DNA of 64,000 bases from Nitrospirota bacterium (GCA_021783515.1 JAJXTV010000005.1:53652-117651), one strand, 5' to 3'. Shown: positions 1 to 9,063, counted from the first letter of the stretch. Notes: a model not told the origin generated them from the sequence alone. Numbers and translations are program-made.

Positions 1-944
1 CTGTTGCGCGAGATCGTCAGGGGATTGTTCGTATAACTGACAGGCCGGAACTCGATGCCGGGATTATCATGGATAAACTCATAGGTCTCCCTCGTCCCCA
101 TGCAAAAGGCGGCGACTGTCTTGTCCCGGTTCAGGACCTTCATCGTATTGTCGACGACGCCCCTCTGCATGAGGTCCATGATGCCGTCCGTAAAGAGCTC
201 GGTGTGCACGCCGAGGTGCTGCTTGTCCCTCAGGTGCCGGAGAATGGCATTCGGTATACTTCCGTAGCCTACCTGGATCGTATCCCCGTCCTGGACGATT
301 CTCCCGACGTACCTGCCGATCTTCTCGGCAATCTCGTCGGAGACGACGGTCTTGAACTCCAGGAGCGGCTCGTCGCACGCGACGACGAAATCTATGTCTC
401 TGATATGAATAAAGGTATCTCCGTGCACGCGAGGCATCCGGGAATTTGCCTGCGCGACAAGGAGGGACGCGCCTTCGCTGGCCGCCTTTACGATATCGAC
501 GCTGATACCAAGACTCACATAGCCGTGGGCGTCGGGAAGGGATGTCTGAATAAGAGCGACATCGATCGGGATACGCTTCTGCAGGAAGAGCTCGGGAACC
601 GCGGAAAGGAATATCGGGGTGTAGTCCGCAAGGCCCCGGTTCACCGCCTCCCGCGTATTTTCCCCGATGAAAAAGGCGTTATACCGGAAGTTTTCCCGGA
701 ATTTGTCATCGGAATAGGCAGAAACGCCAAGATTCCAGACCTGCAGGACCTCAGCGTCGAAAAAGGCCTTCGGATGGGACCGGACGTACTCTGTAAGTCC
801 GCGCACGAGACGCTGGGGTTCTCCACAGCCGGTGCCTACAAATATCCTGTCCCCGGGGTGAATATGGGAGAATATCCTCTCAGCCGGCACGAACTTTTCC
901 GGATAGGCCCTTCGCATCGAATCCAGCATTTCGGACTCTCTCAT
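1..944 (-). CDS. Acetyl-CoA hydrolase/CoA-transferase family protein (N-terminal part; runs off the window)
   Basis: The gene is read leftward from an ATG at 944 and is open to the window edge, giving about 314 residues without a stop. The N-terminal part has the hallmarks of the Cat1/Ach1 type of CoA-transferases: a glycine-rich GTGCGEPQ segment near residue 35, a GYGSIPNAIL segment near residue 220, and an ELFTDGIMDL segment. These enzymes move CoA between acyl groups such as acetate, succinate or 4-hydroxybutyrate. The substrate cannot be read from this part, and the catalytic glutamate region lies beyond the edge. It is the last visible gene of a minus-strand run with the oligopeptidase (42 bp upstream) and the THUMP methyltransferase. 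In related bacteria this domain can be fused to a GNAT domain; that cannot be tested here. Confidence 0.85.
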   Translation of the reverse strand, partial: MRESEMLDSMRRAYPEKFVPAERIFSHIHPGDRIFVGTGCGEPQRLVRGLTEYVRSHPKAFFDAEVLQVWNLGVSAYSDDKFRENFRYNAFFIGENTREAVNRGLADYTPIFLSAVPELFLQKRIPIDVALIQTSLPDAHGYVSLGISVDIVKAASEGASLLVAQANSRMPRVHGDTFIHIRDIDFVVACDEPLLEFKTVVSDEIAEKIGRYVGRIVQDGDTIQVGYGSIPNAILRHLRDKQHLGVHTELFTDGIMDLMQRGVVDNTMKVLNRDKTVAAFCMGTRETYEFIHDNPGIEFRPVSYTNNPLTISRN

Positions 945-986
945 AAGAAAAGTATATCAGAAAGAGGCCCCCCACGCCGCGCACGC

Positions 987-2801
987 TCAGCGAATCTTTC
1001 CCAGCTTTCTCGCCAGCGCCTCTGTTTCGCCGAGCAGATGCTCGATCTCGGCGAGCCCCCGCTCCCAGAAAACAGGATCGCCGATATCGATCCCCAGCTC
1101 CAGAAAGATGTTCCGCGGCGAATCGGAAAGACCGGCAGAGAGAAATTCCTTCACCCTCCCGATAAAACCCCGATCTGCCTTCACCGAATTCTGCAGCGAC
1201 TTCGAGATCAAGAGTCCGCTCGCATACGAATAGACATAGAAGAAATAGCGGATGTGGCTCCAGTAGACCCACCAGTTTTCGGACCCTTTCGACTGCTCGA
1301 TCGCCTCTCCCATATAAGCGGCCATGCGTCCGGCGAAAAGCGTGCCGATCTCTTCTTTCGAAAGGTACCCCTTCTTCCGGAATTCGGCATGCAGGTCGGA
1401 CTCGAACTGATAGCAGGCGATCTGCCGGAAAATAGTAGAGACGTCGTCGTCGAGCTTCTTCATCATGATCGCGAGTCGCGACTCGTCGTCCGCCTTCCTG
1501 ACTATCTCCTGAAGAACGAAGTCTTCCATAAACGTGCTGGCGACCTCGGCGGTAGAAGTCGGCGTTCCGAAGTTCAGCGCATTCTGCTTCTTCCGTATCA
1601 GCTCGTTATTGATGCCGTGGCCGACTTCATGCGCCAGAGTCAGAACGTCGCTCAGCTCGCCGGTATGATTAAGGAGGATATAGCTCGGATGAGACGCAAG
1701 ATGATGCGCACAGAACGCACCGCCGGCCTTCCCCTTTCTCGGATAGACGTCTATCTGGCCGTTTCCGGTAAACGACCCGAAGATGGCGGCGAACTCTCCG
1801 TCCAGTTCGCGAAGCACCTTCCGTAACATCCCGCAGGAGGCGGCATACGAGAACCTTCTCCCTATCACGCCGTAGGGGATATTCCTCTCGTGATACTTCA
1901 GCCTCTTCACTCCGAGCATGGCCGCCTTCAGCCGGTAAAAGCGTACAGGTATGTCGAATCTCCCGGAAACCGACAGGACAAGCGTGTCCACGACGCCGCT
2001 CTCGATATCATCGTCCAGATGACGGGAAAGGTCCGGTCTTGAAGCCCTGCGAAGTTCGTCCTCGGTCTGCTTGTGTGCGAGCACCGAATTGAGCTCCGCC
2101 TCCGCAACATCGACGTGCCGTTCGAGGATTGCATTGAACGCTCCGGCCGCCGAATCTCTCACTTTCCTCTCCCGGCTGTTCATGAGACTGAGTATTTCAG
2201 GCAGCGTTTTTACGCCGGTACCGCCTCCTTCCAGCAGGACCGGCCTCTCTTCCCGTGCAAGAAACCCCGATGTCATCCGTATCCAGTTCGAATAGGATGT
2301 GGAGGACTTGAGGTTAAGGATCTTTTCTTCGGCCTCGCTCAGCAGGTATTTCGATTCGGCAAAGATCCTCTCGAGAAAATGGCGGTAACGCCCCAGTCCC
2401 CTGCCGGACAGAAGCCTCTTCTGGTGAACCGGCGCAATCTTCGCAAGCCGCAGATGAAAAAACTGCATCTCGTTTTCGATCCTGCGGCTGAATTCCTCGA
2501 TCTTGTTGAATCTCGCCCTGAGTTCCGGGCTGTTTCTGTCCTGCTCCGTTCTCAGCCAGAAATAATACCCCGCGTCGCCGTCCGGTCCGCAGTCTCTTCT
2601 CCACCGCTCGTATTCGTCAAGGGCCTGCTTCAACGTGCCGGCATCAGAAAGGTAGTCCCTCCGTCCCTTCCATTTCCTGATAAAGCGGTCGGCGGCGCTC
2701 CTGATCCTTTTCAGATCTGTTTCGATCCGGGGATCGTCATCACCGCTGAAAAGCGGTCCCAGATTCCATGTATTCTTTCCTGCCCCAGTATTTTTTGCCA
2801 T
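987..2801 (-). CDS. M3 family oligopeptidase (oligoendopeptidase F type)
   Basis: This is a 604-residue zinc metallopeptidase predicted to cut short peptides in the cytoplasm; no signal peptide is visible. The zinc-binding HEVGH motif sits near residue 388 in the context TLAHEVGHGIN, and the downstream stretch TSTAEVASTFMED supplies the third-ligand glutamate region typical of the M3B/PepF family. The length matches PepF (about 600 residues). The start ATG at 2801 follows a GAGGGG ribosome-binding site. It lies 9 bp after the THUMP methyltransferase and 42 bp before the CoA-transferase, so the three are probably co-transcribed. The chosen substrates are unknown. Confidence 0.92.
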   Translation of the reverse strand: MAKNTGAGKNTWNLGPLFSGDDDPRIETDLKRIRSAADRFIRKWKGRRDYLSDAGTLKQALDEYERWRRDCGPDGDAGYYFWLRTEQDRNSPELRARFNKIEEFSRRIENEMQFFHLRLAKIAPVHQKRLLSGRGLGRYRHFLERIFAESKYLLSEAEEKILNLKSSTSYSNWIRMTSGFLAREERPVLLEGGGTGVKTLPEILSLMNSRERKVRDSAAGAFNAILERHVDVAEAELNSVLAHKQTEDELRRASRPDLSRHLDDDIESGVVDTLVLSVSGRFDIPVRFYRLKAAMLGVKRLKYHERNIPYGVIGRRFSYAASCGMLRKVLRELDGEFAAIFGSFTGNGQIDVYPRKGKAGGAFCAHHLASHPSYILLNHTGELSDVLTLAHEVGHGINNELIRKKQNALNFGTPTSTAEVASTFMEDFVLQEIVRKADDESRLAIMMKKLDDDVSTIFRQIACYQFESDLHAEFRKKGYLSKEEIGTLFAGRMAAYMGEAIEQSKGSENWWVYWSHIRYFFYVYSYASGLLISKSLQNSVKADRGFIGRVKEFLSAGLSDSPRNIFLELGIDIGDPVFWERGLAEIEHLLGETEALARKLGKIR

Positions 2802-2810
2802 CTTCCCCTC

Positions 2811-3968
2811 TCAGACCTTTTTTCGCGAGCCTTCATAGAGCTCGTACTCGAGCAGCCTGCATTCGATCGGCCCGTTAAACAGCGCCGTTCTGCTCTTTGA
2901 CCGGAGACCGACCGCCTTGGCAAGCTGACTGTCACCTGTCAGGATCCAGCCCGTATAACCCCTGCACCGTTGCTTGAAAAAATCCCCCAGTCCTCTGTAT
3001 ACCCCCGTGAGATCCTTGGCTGCACCCAGCCTCTCCCCATATTCCGGATTGACGACCACCACCCCTCCCCCGCCGGGGACCTCCGTCCCGGAGAAATCGC
3101 AGGTGGAAAACTCGATTCGGCCCTCCACGCCGGCAGACGCGGCATTCTTCCGTGCGGCGGCCACCGCATCCGGGTCCGCATCCGTCGCGATGATCCGGAC
3201 GGCCGCGCTATCGCGCCGCTCCTCCCGCGCCATTTTCCGCATCCTTTCCCAGGCAGTCTCATGAAAACCCCGCAGATGGCGGAACGCAAACTCCGTTCTC
3301 AGCAGACCGGGGGCGCAATGCGTCGCAACAAGGGCAGCCTCGATGGCAAGAGTGCCGCTGCCGCACATCGGATTGATGAAAGTACTCCGTCCGTCCCATC
3401 CGCTCGCCATGATTACCGCAGCAGCGAGCGTTTCCTGCATCGGCGCCTTCCAGGGGATCTTTCTATACCCCCGCTTCGAAAGCGGCTCTCCCGACGTATC
3501 GAGATAGACCGAGCAGTGGATGTCCTTCCAGTAAAAAAAAACGACTGCCCCCCCCCTGTCCGGTCCGGAATCGGGGCGAACACCCAGCTTCCTTCTCATG
3601 CGGTCGACGATTGCGTCCTTGCACTTCAGATTGGGATAGCGCGAGTCCCGCACCGTTGCGTTGTCCACGCTCGAATGCACGGTAATAGTGCGATCTGCCG
3701 CCAGATGCCTTTCCCACGCAATCCCGCTCATCCCGTCGTACAGATCGTCGGCATTTCGGGCGTTAAACTCGTCCAGGGAAAAAAGCACCCGGTGCCCCGT
3801 CCTGACGTGCAGATTGACCGCCATCGCATCCTCAAGGGACCCCTCGGTGGTCACCCCTGAAACCGTTTCCGCAATAACATCAAGCCCGAGCGAGCGTATC
3901 TCGCGTGCAAGAAAGGGTGAAAGCCCCTTCGGGCAGGTGACTACAATCTTGTTCTTTTCTGTCTGCAT
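2811..3968 (-). CDS. THUMP-domain class I RNA methyltransferase (RlmL N-half/YpsC-like)
   Basis: This is a 385-residue protein with an N-terminal THUMP RNA-binding domain (about residues 1-150) followed by a Rossmann methyltransferase domain. The family modifies 23S rRNA guanine at N2, as RlmL does at G2445. Family landmarks include FINPMCGSGTLAIEAAL (motif X/I region) and the C-terminal GWILTGD and LFNGPIECRLLEY segments. The start was placed at MQTEKN rather than 39 codons upstream, because the upstream extension is unrelated and runs into the divergent promoter region. One oddity is that the catalytic motif usually written NPPYGER reads NPEYGER here. It is the first gene of a leftward run with the oligopeptidase. 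Confidence 0.85.
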   Translation of the reverse strand: MQTEKNKIVVTCPKGLSPFLAREIRSLGLDVIAETVSGVTTEGSLEDAMAVNLHVRTGHRVLFSLDEFNARNADDLYDGMSGIAWERHLAADRTITVHSSVDNATVRDSRYPNLKCKDAIVDRMRRKLGVRPDSGPDRGGAVVFFYWKDIHCSVYLDTSGEPLSKRGYRKIPWKAPMQETLAAAVIMASGWDGRSTFINPMCGSGTLAIEAALVATHCAPGLLRTEFAFRHLRGFHETAWERMRKMAREERRDSAAVRIIATDADPDAVAAARKNAASAGVEGRIEFSTCDFSGTEVPGGGGVVVVNPEYGERLGAAKDLTGVYRGLGDFFKQRCRGYTGWILTGDSQLAKAVGLRSKSRTALFNGPIECRLLEYELYEGSRKKV

Positions 3969-4036
3969 GTCAGAAGATATTATAAACAAAAGGAAGCCGT
4001 TCTCAAAAATGAGAGAAAATGCACCTCCTCTTGCCT

Positions 4037-4042
4037 TATAAT
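4037..4042 (+). promoter_or_regulatory. Putative -10 element (TATAAT) upstream of the OB-fold gene
   Basis: A perfect TATAAT lies about 65 bp before the ATG at 4107, in the divergent gap with the methyltransferase. No good -35 hexamer is visible at the expected distance. A small dyad TCTCA-AAAA-TGAGA sits just upstream at 4001-4014 and could bind an activator. Confidence 0.35.
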
Positions 4043-4106
4043 AGTACACAGCGCCGACGGCGTCTGACGCCGGACAAGATTTCACTACAACACATAAGGA
4101 GCTTAC

Positions 4107-4802
4107 ATGAAAAAGTTATACGCAATGACCTGTTCCGTCGCATTCCTTGCATTTCTGCTGGCAGCCGTAATCCCTGCTGCATTTGCGGCGGGGGAGCTTT
4201 CCGGTAAGGTGCTCGAGACCATGGACAGCGCAGGATATACCTATGTTCTGCTCGACTCGGGCAGCGCCAAGACATGGGTGGCGGTCCCCGCGGCGAAAGT
4301 CGTAAAGGGGCAGAAAATCACCGTCAGGCCCGGAATGGAAATGCAGAACTTCCAAAGCAAGACGCTGAAACGCACCTTCGACAGGATTGTGTTTTCCGAC
4401 GGCATTGTCGAAGAAGGCGCTGCGGGCAAGAACAACGGCGCCGGGAGCAAGGGTGCTGTCGTCGTCCCTGCCGAGAAGGTGAAGGTAGAAAAGGCGTCCG
4501 GGCCTGACGCCTATACCGTGGCCGAGATATTCAGGCTTGCGAAGAAGCTCGACAAGAAAGTCGTGCACGTTAAGGGAAAAGTAGTAAAGGTATCCTCAGG
4601 CATCATGGGCATGAACTGGCTCCATATCCAGGACGGCACGGGTGTGCAGAAGAAGGAAACGCACGACCTCGTCGTCACGTCGAAGGAAACGGCGAGGATC
4701 GGGGAGGTTATTACCGCCTCCGGCAAAATCGCGCGGAACAAGGACTTCGGGAGCAATTACAAGTATAAGGTGATCATGGAAGACGCGTCCCTGAAAAAAT
4801 AA
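4107..4802 (+). CDS. Secreted OB-fold domain protein of unknown function
   Basis: This is a 231-residue protein with a clear Sec signal peptide (about residues 1-27, ending near AFAAG). An N-terminal part of about 75 residues forms short beta-like strands (ELSGKVLETMDSAGY, then TWVAVPAAKV), as in small NrfJ-like periplasmic proteins. A C-terminal domain (about residues 140-231) resembles the nucleic-acid-binding OB fold by its VVHVKGKVVKVSS and NWLHIQDGTG strands. Because it is exported, binding to nucleic acid is unlikely and the OB fold may serve another role. The ribosome-binding site AAGGAG lies 6 bp before the ATG. It is monocistronic, with a terminator right after the stop. No specific function can be assigned. 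Confidence 0.75.
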   Translation: MKKLYAMTCSVAFLAFLLAAVIPAAFAAGELSGKVLETMDSAGYTYVLLDSGSAKTWVAVPAAKVVKGQKITVRPGMEMQNFQSKTLKRTFDRIVFSDGIVEEGAAGKNNGAGSKGAVVVPAEKVKVEKASGPDAYTVAEIFRLAKKLDKKVVHVKGKVVKVSSGIMGMNWLHIQDGTGVQKKETHDLVVTSKETARIGEVITASGKIARNKDFGSNYKYKVIMEDASLKK

Positions 4803-4814
4803 GACGCGAAGAAG

Positions 4815-4839
4815 AAAGGCCGGCCGGAGGCCGGCCTTT
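4815..4839. terminator. Bidirectional hairpin terminator between convergent genes
   Basis: A perfect 11-bp stem (AAAGGCCGGCC / GGCCGGCCTTT) with a 3-nt loop lies between the stops of the OB-fold gene (4802) and the FKBP gene (4849). Its A- and T-ended arms let it serve transcripts from both sides. Confidence 0.8.
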
Positions 4840-4848
4840 CGCGCCACG

Positions 4849-5565
4849 CTACTTCTTGCCGTCTTCTCCCGCTTTCTCCTTTATGGAGAGCAGTTCCACT
4901 TCGAAAATAAGGGTCTGCTCAGGCCCGATGACTCCGCCCGCCCCTCTTTCGCCATAGGCGAGGGCGGGGGGAATAAAGAGTTCCCATTTCGAGCCCACCT
5001 TCATCATCTGCAGGGCCTCGGTCCATCCCGGGATGACGCCCTTCACCGCAAAGGTGGCCGGCTTGCCGCGCTTGTAGGAACTGTCAAACTCCTTCCCGTC
5101 GATAAAGGTCCCCTTGTAATTGACCGTAACCGTGTCAGAGGCCTTGGGGGACTCACCCTTGCCCTCGGTGATGATTTTATACTGGAGTCCGTTGGGGAGC
5201 GTCTTCACCCCCTCCTTCTTCGTGTTTTCGGCAAGGAATGTCTCGCCCGCCTTCTTGTTTTCCTCTCCGATCTTCTTCGTTTCCTCAGCCTTCTTCGCAG
5301 CCAGTTCCTTCGAAAATTCGGTCATCGTGTCGCGGACTTCTTCGTCGGTGAGGAGCTTCTTCCCTCCGGACACGGCGTCTTTTACCCCCCGCATCATAAC
5401 ATCCATATTGACATCTACGCCCTGCCTCTTCAATGCGTTCCCCACATCCAGCCCAATGGAATAACTCAGCTTGTCCTTCTTGTCCTTCAGCGGGGACTGC
5501 TCCACGCCGTATGCCTGTGCCCCAAGCAGGATGGTGCACAACGCCACTGCCCAAAATACTCTCAT
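4849..5565 (-). CDS. FKBP-type peptidyl-prolyl cis-trans isomerase (Mip/FkpA-like)
   Basis: This is a 238-residue exported foldase. It has a signal peptide (about residues 1-19), an alpha-helical N-terminal dimerisation region of the FKBP_N type containing LSYSIGLDVGNALKRQG, a Lys/Glu-rich linker helix, and a C-terminal FKBP domain (about residues 130-228). The FKBP domain has the conserved NYKGTFIDGKEFDSS, VIPGWTEALQMM, FIPPALAYGERGAGG and LIFEVELL segments. It should catalyse proline isomerisation and assist folding in the periplasm. The start at 5565 is preferred over an ATG 15 bp upstream, because the AAAGGAG ribosome-binding site overlaps that upstream ATG and sits correctly before MRVFW. 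It is followed by the shared terminator. Confidence 0.93.
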   Translation of the reverse strand: MRVFWAVALCTILLGAQAYGVEQSPLKDKKDKLSYSIGLDVGNALKRQGVDVNMDVMMRGVKDAVSGGKKLLTDEEVRDTMTEFSKELAAKKAEETKKIGEENKKAGETFLAENTKKEGVKTLPNGLQYKIITEGKGESPKASDTVTVNYKGTFIDGKEFDSSYKRGKPATFAVKGVIPGWTEALQMMKVGSKWELFIPPALAYGERGAGGVIGPEQTLIFEVELLSIKEKAGEDGKK

Positions 5566-5702
5566 ACCTACTCCTTTCAAAACACTTTATTGTGGACGAC
5601 TTATGTCAGCCTTTTTATTTTAGCCCTTTGCCGCCGTCAATGCAACAAGACCGGCTGCTGCCGAAGTGCTGATCAGGAGGGTGGTCGCCACACAAAAGAA
5701 AG

Positions 5703-6356
5703 CTATGTTTCGAGCCTGATGATGCCTTTTTGTATCGCAAACTTGATCAGCTCTGCCTTCGAGCGGATCGACAGCTTGTCGCAGATATTCGTGTGGTGCG
5801 CAATAGCGGTCTTGACGCTGATGCCGAGTATCGTTGCCATTTCCTTGTGCGTGTTGCCCTCGGCGATCAGCTTCAGCACCTGTTTTTCGCGGTCCGTCAA
5901 CGATTCGTAGGGGTCGGCGACTTCGACCGCCTTTCCGATATAACCGTCGATCACCTTGGCCGCAATCGAGGAGTGCAGATAACACTCTCCCTTGGCCACG
6001 GCCCTGATGGCGGTAATCAGCTCGCCGCCCACCGCCCTCTTCAGGATGTAGCCGGATACGTTCGCCTTGAGGAACCTGCTCACATATTCCCTGTCGTCAT
6101 ACTGGCTCAGCACGAGGATCCTGATGTCGGGGTTGCGCTTCTTGATCTCGATCGTGGCCTCGAGACCGCCAAGACCAGGCATCGCAATATCCATGAGCAT
6201 CACGTCGGGATTAAGGCGCGAGGCAATCTCGATAGCTTCCCTGCCGTCGGCGGCCTCGCCGATCACCTCGACGTCATCGTGAAACTTCAGCAGGGCGCCG
6301 ATGCCCTCCCTGACCAGGGAATGGTCATCGACAATCACGACTCTGATTTTAGACAT
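5703..6356 (-). CDS. NarL/FixJ-family response regulator
   Basis: This is a 217-residue DNA-binding response regulator. The receiver domain (about residues 1-120) has the acidic pair VDDH, a phospho-acceptor Asp56 in MLMDIAMPG, and a conserved Lys near residue 106. A LuxR-type helix-turn-helix occupies about residues 150-210 (LTDREKQVLKLIAEGNTHKEMA, with 20 or fewer residues forming the recognition core). The ATG overlaps the end of the histidine kinase gene by 8 bp, so the two are translationally coupled partners. It lies just downstream of the cytochrome b/multihaem genes, whose expression it may control; that is inferred from position. Confidence 0.93.
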   Translation of the reverse strand: MSKIRVVIVDDHSLVREGIGALLKFHDDVEVIGEAADGREAIEIASRLNPDVMLMDIAMPGLGGLEATIEIKKRNPDIRILVLSQYDDREYVSRFLKANVSGYILKRAVGGELITAIRAVAKGECYLHSSIAAKVIDGYIGKAVEVADPYESLTDREKQVLKLIAEGNTHKEMATILGISVKTAIAHHTNICDKLSIRSKAELIKFAIQKGIIRLET

Positions 6357-8211
6357 CCTGCACCTCCAGCGAGCTACGCGGTAGTATAATGCTTATCTCT
6401 GTCCCCTTACCAGGACTGGAAGCGATGTCTACCGTGCCGTCCAGAAGCGCCACCCGCTCTTTAAGCCCGATCAAGCCGTACCCCGCATTCGTTCCCATGT
6501 CGGCCTCCCGAAAGACAGTCTGCACGTCGAAGCCCACCCCATCATCGGTGATCGTGACTCTCATCGCCGATCCCTCGTACAGAAGGGATACCGTAACGTT
6601 TTTAGCATTCGCGTGTTTCGATATATTGATAATCGCCTCCTGGATGATTCTGAAAAGCCTGAATATGGTTTTGTCGTCGAGCGCCGTCTCTTCGCTGTTG
6701 ATAAGGTCCTCGAATTCCTTCGACGTAACGAGCCGGTAAGCCACCCCCTTCGCGGCAAAATGTCGCTCAAGCAGCCATCGCACGCCTGATTCCAGACCGA
6801 GGTCGTCGAGCACCGGCGGCCTCAGGTCCTGTATGAGCCGGCTAATCCCTTCGAGAAGCTGCGACACCTTCCCTCTCAGCTCATAAATCTTTTCTGGCGT
6901 CAACGCATTTTCCTTCAGAGCAATCCCCGCGATTTCAATAGACATCCCGAGCGCCGCGATCGACTGGCTCGTCTCGTCGTGGAGCTCGCGGGCGATCCGT
7001 TTTCTCTCGTCCTCCTGGGCGCTGATCAATTCGTGCAGCAGCTTCGAAAGCCTCCTTCTGGACTGCTGAAGCTCCTTCGTCCGTTCGAGCACCCTCTCCT
7101 CGAGCTGGACGTTGTATCTCTGGATCTTGTCGAGAGAGTCCGACAGCCGCTGGCGCATCGTCTCGAAACTCATACCGAGCGCACCGATTTCGTCCCTGGA
7201 CATGACCCTCACCGGGTCCCTGAGGTTACCGTCTGCAATTTTTTTTGAGGCCATCGTTAGGGACTTGATCGGGTTCACGATGCTCTTGCTTACGCCGATC
7301 GCAAAGATGAGCGCGCTCCCTATTGATATGAGCCCCAGTATCAGGAACTTTCTCTTGAGCTGGGACGACGGCGCGAAAACCCTCGCCTCCCCTTCCCTTA
7401 CCGTGATCCCCCAAGGGGCTTCCGTAAGCGGCGCAAACGCCAGCATGTCGATCGTCTTTTCGCGCTCCCCCCCGACCGGGCTCTGTTCGCCCTCATGGCA
7501 TCGATGGCACTTCATCACCGATTTTTGCTTGGTTGCGATAAGATTACCCAGTATCTTGTTGCGGTCGCTGCATGCAAAAATCCTCACCGGATTGTTCGAG
7601 GCGATCACGACGCCATAGCTGTCGACGAGTTCGATAATCGTATCCCCTCGGGTCGGGATCGCGCGGATAAGATTGGTAAGGATATAATTGGTGGGATTGA
7701 TCTCGCCGCCGACCGCCCCGATCGCCCTGCCCCGCTTATCTTTCAGGGGCACGAGAACGAAGATCACCTTTCTGTTCGTGTTTTCCTCGGTATAAATATT
7801 CGAAATAACGGCCTTGTCTTCCTTGATGCACGCCTTAACATAGGGAACCCCCATAAGGTTTCTCTTCGTCAGCCCCGGCGGATAGGAATGAATGATATTG
7901 CCCTGGAGATCGAGCAGGAATATCCCGTCGGTGAAGATCGAATACTGGTAGGCGGTCCTGAGAGAGCTGTCTTCCCCCTCCCAGTCGTTGTCGTTCAGGT
8001 CGACCGCGCCGGACAGAGAAATGTCATAGAGTCGCGTCAGGTTGTTTTCGAGGCGGTAATCGGTATAGCTGGCCAGAATCCCGGCGAGTTCGGTTCTTTC
8101 GGTGAGGGAGTGCCGGATGCTCTCATTAATGCTTAAGGTACTGATAATTCCGAGGCTCAGGAGTATGATGACCACACTCAGCAACGTCGAGATGATAATC
8201 TTCTTCTGCAT
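6349..8211 (-). CDS. Membrane histidine kinase (HisKA_3) with a periplasmic sensor carrying a CxxCH motif
   Basis: This is a 620-residue sensor kinase. A membrane helix (about residues 5-26) leads to a large Cache-like periplasmic sensor (about 27-287). A second membrane helix (about 288-308), a HAMP domain (about 310-360) and a coiled coil follow. The HisKA_3 dimerisation domain has the phospho-acceptor His411 in RELHDETSQ, and a HATPase domain holds DDGVGFD and GYGLIGLKER. The sensor has a C235-H-R-C-H239 motif, the signature for covalent haem c attachment, in the context VMKCHRCHEGE. Together with the adjacent multihaem cytochrome genes this suggests that the kinase senses redox state or a haem ligand. 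It is coupled by overlap to the response regulator and lies 71 bp after the cytochrome b gene. Confidence 0.9.
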   Translation of the reverse strand: MQKKIIISTLLSVVIILLSLGIISTLSINESIRHSLTERTELAGILASYTDYRLENNLTRLYDISLSGAVDLNDNDWEGEDSSLRTAYQYSIFTDGIFLLDLQGNIIHSYPPGLTKRNLMGVPYVKACIKEDKAVISNIYTEENTNRKVIFVLVPLKDKRGRAIGAVGGEINPTNYILTNLIRAIPTRGDTIIELVDSYGVVIASNNPVRIFACSDRNKILGNLIATKQKSVMKCHRCHEGEQSPVGGEREKTIDMLAFAPLTEAPWGITVREGEARVFAPSSQLKRKFLILGLISIGSALIFAIGVSKSIVNPIKSLTMASKKIADGNLRDPVRVMSRDEIGALGMSFETMRQRLSDSLDKIQRYNVQLEERVLERTKELQQSRRRLSKLLHELISAQEDERKRIARELHDETSQSIAALGMSIEIAGIALKENALTPEKIYELRGKVSQLLEGISRLIQDLRPPVLDDLGLESGVRWLLERHFAAKGVAYRLVTSKEFEDLINSEETALDDKTIFRLFRIIQEAIINISKHANAKNVTVSLLYEGSAMRVTITDDGVGFDVQTVFREADMGTNAGYGLIGLKERVALLDGTVDIASSPGKGTEISIILPRSSLEVQDV

Positions 8212-8282
8212 CGCCTCTGTCGTATTATATCAGTACCGTCCCGGATTCACAATGTCAATCCGGGAAATAACAGGCGCGCGGG

Positions 8283-9050
8283 TCACGGCGCGCTCCCTGC
8301 CTCATCCCCTTCCGGGCCCTTCCCCTCCTCACTCCCGGCATCATCCCGGAGTTTCTCGCCTGTCAGCCGCTCATACTCCAGCGGGTGTTCGTGGATCATC
8401 CGCTCCTTTGAAATCCGTCCCGTAAAAATTGCGGTATCGAGAGGGAATACCTCCGGGCTGAAGACCGAGTTGTAGATGTGCCATATCACGATCACCAGCA
8501 GAGCCAGCATCGCCTCGTTCGTATGGGCGGCCTTTGCGGCAGGAATGATCTGGCCGGGAAGAAACGGAATGAGGTGGAAGACCTTCGTAGGAAACCAGAG
8601 GGTAAGCCCCGTCATGATCATAAGGACGCCGCCGACCACCACTCCCCAGTATTCGAACTTCTGTTTATAGTCGTACCGGTCGCACCGCGCAGGCATGTCA
8701 GTGATCCCGAAGTAGTATTTCAGGTTGTCGATGGCATCGGTAAAATCCTTCAGGTTGATGACCATCGACGGCATCCATTTCTTTACGATCAGTCCATACG
8801 AGCCGGTCAGTATATGCTGGAGGGTCAGCGCCGTAAAGACCAGTCCGGTAGTCCGATGAATGATGCGGGCATTGTCGATTCCTCCCAGGTTCATGATGAT
8901 CCATTCGGCCCATGCGGAATCATGGAACTTCTGGGAGACGCCGGTCACCACCAGCACGATGAAGGTGATGGCATTCGCCTGGTGTTCGATAATGCGCAGG
9001 GGGTTGAATCTCCTGAAGAATTCTCCGTTCTTCTTTATCACGTCGGCCAT
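8283..9050 (-). CDS. Membrane cytochrome b (formate dehydrogenase gamma-subunit/cytochrome b561-like)
   Basis: This is a 255-residue integral membrane protein with four hydrophobic helices and conserved histidines: RIIEHQ near residue 19, IIHRTTG near 60, LQHIL near 74, HTNEA near 176 and VIWHIYNS near 190. These would ligate two b haems, as in FdnI/HydC-type quinone-reactive subunits. The last 40 residues are hydrophilic and probably cytoplasmic. The start at 9050 was chosen over one 10 codons upstream because of a strong AAAGGAGG ribosome-binding site 6 bp away. It is 13 bp downstream of the 13-haem cytochrome gene. Together they likely pass electrons between the quinone pool and periplasmic haems; the direction of flow is unknown. 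Confidence 0.88.
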   Translation of the reverse strand: MADVIKKNGEFFRRFNPLRIIEHQANAITFIVLVVTGVSQKFHDSAWAEWIIMNLGGIDNARIIHRTTGLVFTALTLQHILTGSYGLIVKKWMPSMVINLKDFTDAIDNLKYYFGITDMPARCDRYDYKQKFEYWGVVVGGVLMIMTGLTLWFPTKVFHLIPFLPGQIIPAAKAAHTNEAMLALLVIVIWHIYNSVFSPEVFPLDTAIFTGRISKERMIHEHPLEYERLTGEKLRDDAGSEEGKGPEGDEAGSAP

Positions 9051-9063
9051 ATCACGCCTCCTT

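Noticed and set aside
69..1826. A 585-codon open frame on the plus strand
   Set aside because: It is opposite the CoA-transferase and oligopeptidase genes, has no recognisable domain and covers the gap between them. It is a shadow of high-GC coding on the other strand.
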